Part shown: piece by piece, positions 1-5,770 of the stretch
Numbering within the stretch: position 1 is the first letter of the stretch
Layout: each line of letters begins with the position of its first letter
Assembly (NCBI GenBank): GCA_002418055.1
Contig: DIDI01000055.1
Span: forward strand, 839-10,493
Origin: Lactobacillus sp. UBA5804
GTDB taxonomy: Bacteria > Bacillota > Bacilli > Lactobacillales > Lactobacillaceae
DNA length: 9,655 nucleotides
Direction: 5' to 3'
Notes under the pieces: model-generated
What the model was told of the DNA's origin: nothing
The model's input: the letters and a program-made list of their open reading frames with translations, nothing else
The model's database searches: none
Position numbers and translations under genes: made by a program

Positions 1-17
1 GAAATCTACAGCGATAA

Positions 18-46
18 TTGCACCCGACTGGTCGAATCTCTATAAT
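18..46 (+). promoter_or_regulatory. sigma-A type promoter of the glycolipid operon
   Basis: The -35 element TTGCAC (18-23) is followed by exactly 17 bp and then a perfect -10 TATAAT (41-46). Transcription should start near 52-54. That leaves a 5' leader of only about 12-14 nt before the ATG at 66, just enough to include the ribosome binding site. The same location argues against the upstream in-frame ATG at 18, which would lie inside the -35 box. Confidence 0.72.
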
Positions 47-65
47 AGGGCATATGGAGGTTTTT

Positions 66-1226
66 ATGAACATTGGCTTGTTTACGGATACTTACTTCCC
101 GCAGCTTAGCGGCGTTGCAACATCTATCCAAACTTTAAAAAATGCTTTAGAACAGCAAGGGCATAATGTCTTTATTTTTACGACGACTGACCCTCATATT
201 GGTAAGGGAGTTGTTGAACCGAATGTCTTTCGCTTTAGCTCAGTTCCCTTTGTTTCATTCACAGATCGTCGAATCGCTTTTCGAGGTTTCTTTGAAGCAA
301 CCAAGGTCGCACGGGAAGTGCAACTTGATGTCGTGCATACTCAGACCGAGTTTGCCTTGGGTTTGATTGGCAAATACGTGGCGCATCAGCTCCGTATTCC
401 TGCCATTCATACTTACCACACGATGTACGAAGATTATTTACATTATGTGCTTAATGGCCATTTGATTCGGCCCTATCATGTTAAGCAAGTGACGAATTCT
501 TATTTGAAGAGCATGGATGGGGTTATCGCGCCAAGTAAGCGGGTTGAGGCATTATTAACTCGGTATGACGTTAAAATCCCAATTAAGGTGATTCCAACTG
601 GCGTTGATGTGGCTGCGATGTCAGCTGATAATAGCAAGGATATTCGTCAGACCTTAGGGATTGCTGCTGATGATTTGATGGTGCTGACACTTGGCCGGGT
701 AGCCCAAGAAAAGAAGATAGGGCACATCTTGAATGTGTTGCCTGAGTTAGTCACCGAATTTCCACAGTTAAAATTTGTGATTGCTGGTGATGGTCCTGAG
801 GTTGAAACTTTAGAAGAACAGGTTGAGCGTTTGACGCTAGAAGACTATGTTATTTTCACGGGGCCAATTAAACATGAGGCGGTTGGTAGCTACTATCAAG
901 CTGCTGATCTCTTTGTCTCCGCTAGTGATACTGAAACGCAAGGTTTAACCTATATTGAAGCTTTAGCTGCTGGAACCCGCTGTGTCGTTTATGATACGGA
1001 TTATACTGAACAAGTATTTGACAGTCATGAGTTGGGGAGAGTCTTCACGACTCAGCAGGGCATAGTTGAAGGATTACGCTATTATCTACAGCAGCAGCGT
1101 CATCCCATTCCAGCGAAGCTTTTGCAGAAGAAATTGACGGCTATTTCAAGTGCACATTTTGCAAGCTCAGTCCTCGACTTTTATCAGACGGTGATTGCGA
1201 ACTACGTAAAGGATACAAAAAAATGA
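66..1226 (+). CDS. GT4 glycosyltransferase, probable 1,2-diacylglycerol 3-glucosyltransferase (LafA/BgsB-like)
   Basis: Predicted membrane-associated cytoplasmic enzyme of 386 residues. It should transfer glucose from UDP-glucose to diacylglycerol, giving monoglucosyl-DAG, the first step of the LTA glycolipid anchor. The N-terminus (NIGLFTDTYFPQLSGVATSI) is the typical opening of this GT-B family. The C-terminal half has the donor-site region GRVAQEKK (R211, E215, K216) and a clear EX7E motif, E290 and E298, in ETQGLTYIE. In-frame ATGs exist at 18 and 54, but ATG 66 has GGAGG at 56-60 with a 5-nt spacer and gives the usual family start. The stop overlaps the next gene's start (ATGA, 1223-1226), indicating translational coupling. 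Listeria LafA and Enterococcus BgsB are the closest named types I recall. The sugar donor is inferred from the family, not shown by the sequence. Confidence 0.9.
   Translation: MNIGLFTDTYFPQLSGVATSIQTLKNALEQQGHNVFIFTTTDPHIGKGVVEPNVFRFSSVPFVSFTDRRIAFRGFFEATKVAREVQLDVVHTQTEFALGLIGKYVAHQLRIPAIHTYHTMYEDYLHYVLNGHLIRPYHVKQVTNSYLKSMDGVIAPSKRVEALLTRYDVKIPIKVIPTGVDVAAMSADNSKDIRQTLGIAADDLMVLTLGRVAQEKKIGHILNVLPELVTEFPQLKFVIAGDGPEVETLEEQVERLTLEDYVIFTGPIKHEAVGSYYQAADLFVSASDTETQGLTYIEALAAGTRCVVYDTDYTEQVFDSHELGRVFTTQQGIVEGLRYYLQQQRHPIPAKLLQKKLTAISSAHFASSVLDFYQTVIANYVKDTKK
1208..1226 (+). promoter_or_regulatory. Coupling region: RBS AAAGGA, A7 run and ATGA start/stop overlap
   Basis: AAAGGA (1208-1213) is the ribosome binding site of the second glycosyltransferase, 9 nt before ATG 1223. 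Between them lies an uninterrupted run of seven A (1217-1223), read in the first gene's frame as A AAA AAA and followed directly by TGA (1224-1226). The second gene is in the -1 frame relative to the first. The overlap itself is certain and supports coupled translation. Any frameshifting is speculative and treated as a finding. Confidence 0.75.
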
Positions 1227-2266
1227 TTCGAATTAACATGTTCAGTCAGGCTAACTCTGTGCAAGGGCAAGGCGTTGGCAGTGTTTATAGTGAACTTATG
1301 CGCCTCTTGCAAACACGACTATTGGATGAATTTTATGTGACTGAAAACCGCTATGGTAGAACTGATTTAACCCATTACCATACGATTAATCCAACTTATT
1401 TTTTAAATAGTTTTTCACCTGCGCGTGGTCGTAAGATTGGATATGTGCATTTTTTACCAGATACCTTAACTGGCTCAATTAAGTTGCCTGGTTTTGCTCA
1501 GAAGGTGGTCGGCAAGTATGTCATTGACTTCTATAAGCGGATGGATCAGATTGTTGTTGTGAATCCGACTTTTATTGACAAGTTAGTGGCTTATGGCATT
1601 AAGCGTGACCGGGTTCGCTATATTCCTAATTTTGTTTCCAAGACAGAATTTTATGAAAAGACACTCGTTGCCAAGAATGCTTTTCGGCATCAATTAGGAA
1701 TTCCCCTTGATCAATTTGTTGTCTTTGGTGATGGTCAAGTTCAGGCTCGTAAAGGAGTTGGCGATTTTGCCAAATTAGCTGAAGCAAACCCAGAAGTTCA
1801 GTTTATTTGGGCTGGTGGCTTTTCATTTGGCAAGATTACTGATGGCTATGAGGATTATCGCAAGCTCGTTGCAAATCCGCCCGCTAATTTACGCTTTACT
1901 GGTATTATTGACCGTAGCAGTTTAGTCGATTATTTAAATTTAGCAGATTTGTTTTTACTACCGAGTTACGATGAATTATTTCCCATGTCAGTGCTAGAAG
2001 CTTTTAGCTGTGGAACGCCTGTTTTGCTCCGGGATTTAGAATTATATGAAGCAATTTTAGACGGCTACTATTTAAAGGGCCGCGATGTGACGGCGCTTAA
2101 TCAGGTTTTGCATCAAGTTATGCAGGATAAAACATTACTTACGATTTACCGGAAAAAAGCACAAGCAGCTAGTGAACAGTATTCTGAAACGCATCTGGCG
2201 GAGATTTGGCGTGAGTTTTATCATGAACAATATGTACTTGGTAAAGAGCTTGGTCAATTGAAGTAG
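1223..2266 (+). CDS. GT4 glycosyltransferase, probable second glycolipid sugar transferase (BgsA/LafB/CpoA-like)
   Basis: A 347-residue GT-B enzyme that should add a second hexose to monoglucosyl-DAG, giving the diglycosyl-DAG anchor of LTA. The N-terminus contains NMFSQANSVQGQGVGSVYSE, with the QGQGVGS loop characteristic of the BgsA/CpoA group. The C-terminal donor domain has GDGQVQARKG, the IWAGG strand, and an EX7E motif, E251 and E259, in ELFPMSVLE. The donor may be UDP-glucose (as in Enterococcus BgsA) or UDP-galactose (as in Listeria LafB or pneumococcal CpoA); sequence reading cannot separate these. It overlaps the upstream gene by 4 nt and is followed at once by the membrane protein gene, so the three are almost certainly one transcript. 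No membrane segment is obvious; such enzymes bind the membrane surface. Confidence 0.88.
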   Translation: MIRINMFSQANSVQGQGVGSVYSELMRLLQTRLLDEFYVTENRYGRTDLTHYHTINPTYFLNSFSPARGRKIGYVHFLPDTLTGSIKLPGFAQKVVGKYVIDFYKRMDQIVVVNPTFIDKLVAYGIKRDRVRYIPNFVSKTEFYEKTLVAKNAFRHQLGIPLDQFVVFGDGQVQARKGVGDFAKLAEANPEVQFIWAGGFSFGKITDGYEDYRKLVANPPANLRFTGIIDRSSLVDYLNLADLFLLPSYDELFPMSVLEAFSCGTPVLLRDLELYEAILDGYYLKGRDVTALNQVLHQVMQDKTLLTIYRKKAQAASEQYSETHLAEIWREFYHEQYVLGKELGQLK

Positions 2267-2275
2267 GTGAGGCTC

Positions 2276-3274
2276 ATGCGGCGTCAACATTTATGGGGCA
2301 TCTTGGTTGTCTTAACAATCAGTGCCTTTGTTTTATATCGGGATTTGAAAACAACGCCACTGTCACATTTGGCAGTGGCTACTGATCACATCCAATTGGC
2401 ATGGTTAATCGTCACTGTTTTGGTTATGCTGGGCTCATATGCGGCTGAGGCCGGCATTTTTGCCACTTTTTTGGGTACAAATGCAGCGAGTTGGTGGGGC
2501 TTTTTCCGAATTCCACTCATTCAATCACTTTTTAATGCGATTACCCCATTAGCTTCTGGGGGACAACCTGCTCAACTGGCAGCTTTGCTTCAAATGGGTA
2601 TTGAAGGTGGAAAAGCCAGTTCAGTGTTATTGCTGAAATTTATTCTGTACCAGATTGGGGTATTTATTGCCTATGTGTTAACTTTTTGTTTTGGTTTTCG
2701 GATAGTGATGGCCAAGTTTGCTGGTTTAGCAATTTTAATTTTAGTAGGATTTGTCATTCATTTAGGTTCAATCATGTTTTTACTCAGTATTATGTTTGCC
2801 TATGGTTTGACGCAGAGAGTGGTTAAGGCCATTTTGCAATGGTTGACTCGCTGGGTTGGCGTTAAGCGTGCTGGGCGCTGGCAACAAAGCATTTTTGCTA
2901 AAATGGCAACTTTTTATGCTGAAAGCCAACGACTACGTCAAGATAAACCTAAGCTCATCATTGCTAGTTCCTTGACAGTGGTACAGATACTGTGTTTTGT
3001 GTCAGTCCCTTACTTGACACTGGTTACTTTGCAGCAACCAGTCTCGTGGTTACCTGTAACGCTTATGAATATTATGCTCATGATGCTGATAGCGGTTGTA
3101 CCTATCCCGGGGGCTAGTGGTGGTGCTGAGTTAAGTTTTCAAACGCTATTCAGCAGTTTTCTCACTGGCCCTGGTGTCCTAGTTTTGGCGATGTTCATGT
3201 GGCGCTTAGTGACCTATTTCTTAGGAATTGTGCTTGGGATTATCGGTTGGGCATTAAAGCCGCAAAATAAGTAA
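2276..3274 (+). CDS. UPF0104 / LPG_synthase_TM family multi-spanning membrane protein
   Basis: Integral membrane protein of 332 residues, matching the flippase-like half of MprF (lysylphosphatidylglycerol synthase) but without the C-terminal aminoacyltransferase domain. About seven to eight hydrophobic segments are visible, the first near residues 7-23. Two family signatures are present: TPLASGGQP at 90-98 and PIPGASGGAE at 276-285. A GTG at 2267 directly follows the previous stop, but ATG 2276 has AGGTGA at 2265-2270 with a 5-nt spacer and is the better start. The binding site overlaps the upstream stop codon, so translation is probably coupled. Because it sits between the glycolipid synthases and an LTA synthase, a role in moving glycolipid across the membrane is plausible. 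That role is inferred from context only; family members have varied or unknown substrates. Confidence 0.86.
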   Translation: MRRQHLWGILVVLTISAFVLYRDLKTTPLSHLAVATDHIQLAWLIVTVLVMLGSYAAEAGIFATFLGTNAASWWGFFRIPLIQSLFNAITPLASGGQPAQLAALLQMGIEGGKASSVLLLKFILYQIGVFIAYVLTFCFGFRIVMAKFAGLAILILVGFVIHLGSIMFLLSIMFAYGLTQRVVKAILQWLTRWVGVKRAGRWQQSIFAKMATFYAESQRLRQDKPKLIIASSLTVVQILCFVSVPYLTLVTLQQPVSWLPVTLMNIMLMMLIAVVPIPGASGGAELSFQTLFSSFLTGPGVLVLAMFMWRLVTYFLGIVLGIIGWALKPQNK

Positions 3275-3310
3275 AAGTGTTACCGAAAGATTTTTCAATC
3301 GCAAACAGCG

Positions 3311-3316
3311 TACAAT
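3311..3316 (+). promoter_or_regulatory. Possible -10 element upstream of the LTA synthase gene
   Basis: TACAAT (5 of 6 consensus bases) lies 26 nt before ATG 3343 in the 68-bp gap after the membrane protein gene. I find no good -35 box 16-18 bp upstream and no TG extension. It may be a weak internal promoter, or the gene may rely on readthrough from 18-46, since no terminator is visible in the gap. Confidence 0.3.
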
Positions 3317-3342
3317 AGAGAGCTATCATGAAAGGAATATGC

Positions 3343-5403
3343 ATGTTACGGATTAAACGAGGGTCTCATTGGCTGACCCATACCCGCCTAGGCTTCTTAT
3401 TGTTGGTGGTTGGGTTATTTTGGCTTAAGACTTATATCATTTATCAGACCAAGTTTACCTTAGGTGCTACAGGACCAATGCAGCAAGTTTTGCTGTTCTT
3501 AAATCCGCTCCCTTCAGCTTTGCTATTATTAGGCGCCGGTCTATTCTTTAAGGGACGCAAGGCTTATTGGATTACTTTAATAATTGATTTTGCTTTAACT
3601 TTTTGGTTATTTAGTAATATTTTGTATTACCGCGAATTTTCAAATTTTCTATCGATTTCAATTATTAAAACTTCTGGGTCCGCTGCTGATAATTTAGGTA
3701 AGAGTATTGCCGGTATCATCCTGCCAACTGACTTTTTGGCTTTTGCAGATTTGGCAATGATCGCTTTATTATTGGGATTTAAAGTAATTAAGTTGCAGCC
3801 GCACCGTGATCGTTTCCGGATAGGTGTCTTGGTTGAAGCAATTGCGATTGCGTTGTTAGGACTGAACTTAGGCCTGGCCAATAATGACCGTTCTGGTTTA
3901 TTAACACGAGTTTTTGATAATAATTATTTGGTTAAGTATTTAGGCATCAATGTCTATGCCGTGGTTGATGGCTTCAAAACGGCCCAAGCTAGTGCTCAGA
4001 TGGCCAAGGCCAATAGTTCTGATATTCGCTCGGTTCGGCGCTATCTGCGTGCGAATGCTGTTGCTCCTAATAAGGCCTACCATGGGGTGGCTAAAGGCAA
4101 AAACGTACTAATTATCCATTTGGAGAGCTTTCAGCAGTTCTTGATTGATTACAAGTGGCAAGGCAAGGAAGTTACTCCTAATTTGAATAAGTTATATCAC
4201 GCAAAACATACATTGAGTTTTGCTAACTTTTTTAACCAAGTAGGCCAAGGAAAAACTTCAGATGCTGAGATGATGCTGGAAAATTCGTTATTTGGTTTAC
4301 AATCCGGTTCAGCGATGTCCAGTTACGGGACGACAAACACGTTTCAAAGTGCTCCGGCTATTTTGTCGCAACAAGCTGGTTATACGACGGCAGTCATGCA
4401 CGGTGGGGCAGGGAGTTTTTGGAATCGGAATAATGCCTATAAGTCATTTGGTTACCACTATTTTTTGTCGTTAGATGATTATGTGAATAAACCTAACTAT
4501 TACATTGGCTATGGCTTAAAGGATAAGATCTTCTTTAAGCAGTCGGTGGAGTATTTGGAACGTCTGCCACAACCTTTTTATTTGAAGATGATTACGGTTA
4601 CTAACCATTACCCATATCAGCTTGATCTAAAGAATCAGACGATTAGTAAAACCAAGACGGGGGATGCAACCGTTGATGGCTATGTGCAAACCGCGCATTA
4701 CCTTGATCAGGCAATTGGGGAATTGCTGGCTTACTTGAAACGTACTGGGCTAATGAAGCGCACGCTATTGGTACTTTATGGTGATCATTATGGTATTTCT
4801 GGCAACCACCACGAAGCAAGTGCGCAATTGTTGCATCAAAAAGCCTTTACTGATTTTGATAATTTGCAATTTCAACGGGTTCCCCTCATGATTCATGCCA
4901 ATGGTCTGAAAGGCGGTATCAAATCAACTTATGGTGGTGAAATTGATGTATTGCCAACTTTGTTGAATTTGTTAGGCATTCGTCAGACTGGGTTAGTACA
5001 ATTTGGGCATGATTTGCTTAGTCACGATGCACCGCAGATTGTGGCTCAGCGTAATGGCGATTTTATTACACCGCAATACAGTAAAGTTGTGGGCGATTAT
5101 TATGATACGAAGACGGGACGCAAACTACAAAATTTTTCGCGGACGCAAAAAAAGGATATATCAGTTATCAACAATAAGGTAACCACTGAATTAGCCTTAT
5201 CGGATCGTGTTATTCAAGGTAACTTGCTACGTTTTTATAGGCCTAATTGGTTCCAACGGGTGAAGCCAGCAGATTATGATTATAATCGTCAGGTGCAAAT
5301 GCGACAGCTATTTGCTAAGCATCCGACTAGTTTATATGCCCAGCGACACGACAAGAGCAGTCAAAACCTCTTTAAGACTGACGCACCTGAGCTGAAAAAA
5401 TAA
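3343..5403 (+). CDS. ltaS: LtaS-type lipoteichoic acid synthase (phosphoglycerol transferase, sulfatase fold)
   Basis: Membrane enzyme of 686 residues that transfers glycerol phosphate from phosphatidylglycerol to the glycolipid anchor or growing LTA chain outside the cell. Five N-terminal membrane segments lie near 16-35, 47-69, 74-96, 129-150 and 160-180, followed by an extracellular sulfatase-like domain. The catalytic set is complete: metal ligand E261 (LESF), nucleophile T305 (GKTSDAE), H353, W360 and R362 (MHGGAGSFWNR), H422 (TNHYPY), and D481-H482 (YGDHYG). Spacing matches S. aureus LtaS with a constant offset of about six residues. ATG 3343 is preferred to ATG 3328 because AAAGGA (3331-3336) stands 6 nt before it. 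A linker rich in small residues (214-223) may be a signal-peptidase site. The protein is slightly longer than the roughly 650 residues of known LtaS. An LtaP-like primase or another paralogue cannot be excluded, so the symbol denotes the family. Confidence 0.92.
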   Translation: MLRIKRGSHWLTHTRLGFLLLVVGLFWLKTYIIYQTKFTLGATGPMQQVLLFLNPLPSALLLLGAGLFFKGRKAYWITLIIDFALTFWLFSNILYYREFSNFLSISIIKTSGSAADNLGKSIAGIILPTDFLAFADLAMIALLLGFKVIKLQPHRDRFRIGVLVEAIAIALLGLNLGLANNDRSGLLTRVFDNNYLVKYLGINVYAVVDGFKTAQASAQMAKANSSDIRSVRRYLRANAVAPNKAYHGVAKGKNVLIIHLESFQQFLIDYKWQGKEVTPNLNKLYHAKHTLSFANFFNQVGQGKTSDAEMMLENSLFGLQSGSAMSSYGTTNTFQSAPAILSQQAGYTTAVMHGGAGSFWNRNNAYKSFGYHYFLSLDDYVNKPNYYIGYGLKDKIFFKQSVEYLERLPQPFYLKMITVTNHYPYQLDLKNQTISKTKTGDATVDGYVQTAHYLDQAIGELLAYLKRTGLMKRTLLVLYGDHYGISGNHHEASAQLLHQKAFTDFDNLQFQRVPLMIHANGLKGGIKSTYGGEIDVLPTLLNLLGIRQTGLVQFGHDLLSHDAPQIVAQRNGDFITPQYSKVVGDYYDTKTGRKLQNFSRTQKKDISVINNKVTTELALSDRVIQGNLLRFYRPNWFQRVKPADYDYNRQVQMRQLFAKHPTSLYAQRHDKSSQNLFKTDAPELKK

Positions 5404-5433
5404 TTGTTAATCTAGCCTATTTTATGGTAAAAT
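5404..5433 (+). promoter_or_regulatory. secG promoter with extended -10
   Basis: TTGTTA (5404-5409) is followed by an 18-bp spacer and TAAAAT (5428-5433), with the TG extension at 5425-5426. The -35 begins directly after the upstream stop codon. Expected transcription start is near 5440, about 30 nt before the TTG start of secG. Confidence 0.6.
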
Positions 5434-5457
5434 TTTCGAGTAACGTATCTGTGTAAT

Positions 5458-5472
5458 GGAGGCAGCGCTTTG
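5458..5472 (+). promoter_or_regulatory. RBS that decides the TTG start of secG
   Basis: GGAGG (5458-5462) stands 7 nt before TTG 5470, an ideal distance. The next in-frame start, ATG 5485, is 22 nt from it, too far. Starting at TTG also yields the expected SecG N-terminus, MYNICMTLLII. Confidence 0.75.
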
Positions 5473-5703
5473 TATAATATATGTATGACGCTTCTCATCA
5501 TTGTTTCGGTCTTAATTATCTTTGCAACGATGATGCAGCCACAAAAACAACAAGATGCATTGAACGCCCTTTCCGGCGGTGCAGTTTTTAGTGGTCAAAC
5601 GAAAAAGCGAGGCTTCGAGGCCTTTATGGAGAAAGTAACCGCAGTGTTATTAGTTTTATTCTTCGTCCTTGCTTTGTTATTGGCTTACTTATCTTCAAAA
5701 TAG
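5470..5703 (+). CDS. secG: Preprotein translocase subunit SecG
   Basis: Small membrane subunit of 77 residues of the SecYEG channel, where it aids SecA-driven protein export. It shows the family layout: a first membrane helix near residues 5-22, a short MMQPQKQ stretch, a cytoplasmic loop with the conserved LSGGAVFSG segment, and a second helix near 51-74. Length is normal for Firmicutes. A TTG start is unusual but well supported by the GGAGG at 5458-5462. It has its own promoter and is followed at once by a strong terminator, so it may be largely monocistronic. In many Firmicutes secG heads a cluster with a carboxylesterase gene, rnr and smpB; here the esterase gene is absent from that position. 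Confidence 0.95.
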   Translation: MYNICMTLLIIVSVLIIFATMMQPQKQQDALNALSGGAVFSGQTKKRGFEAFMEKVTAVLLVLFFVLALLLAYLSSK

Positions 5704-5708
5704 TTTGT

Positions 5709-5741
5709 ACCTCCCGATCTTTATTTAGCGGGAGGTTTTTT
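5709..5741 (+). terminator. Rho-independent terminator after secG
   Basis: A perfect 8-bp GC-rich stem, ACCTCCCG (5709-5716) with CGGGAGGT (5729-5736), has a 12-nt loop and is followed by a run of six T (5736-5741). It begins 5 bp after the secG stop. Full or partial termination would separate secG from rnr. Confidence 0.9.
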
Positions 5742-5749
5742 GTTAATAT
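5741..5749 (+). promoter_or_regulatory. Possible extended -10 element for rnr
   Basis: TG at 5741-5742, one base, then TAATAT (5744-5749, 4 of 6 consensus bases) overlaps the end of the terminator T-run. The matching -35 position (5721-5726, TTATTT) falls in the terminator loop and is poor. If rnr has its own promoter this is the only candidate I see; otherwise it depends on readthrough. Confidence 0.3.
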
Positions 5750-5770
5750 CGAAAGAACGGAGTTTAATTT

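Noticed and set aside
18..65. Longer N-terminus for the first glycosyltransferase from ATG 18
   Set aside because: It would run through the promoter -35 and -10 and add residues not seen in the family; ATG 66 has GGAGG at the right distance.
2972..3000. Internal TTGACA in the UPF0104 gene as a promoter for the LTA synthase
   Set aside because: The -10 position at 17 bp reads TTTTGT, a poor match, and the site is more than 340 bp before the next gene.
3627..3881. 84-codon reverse-strand open frame within the LTA synthase gene
   Set aside because: Antisense shadow of a membrane-coding region with no binding site or recognisable protein.
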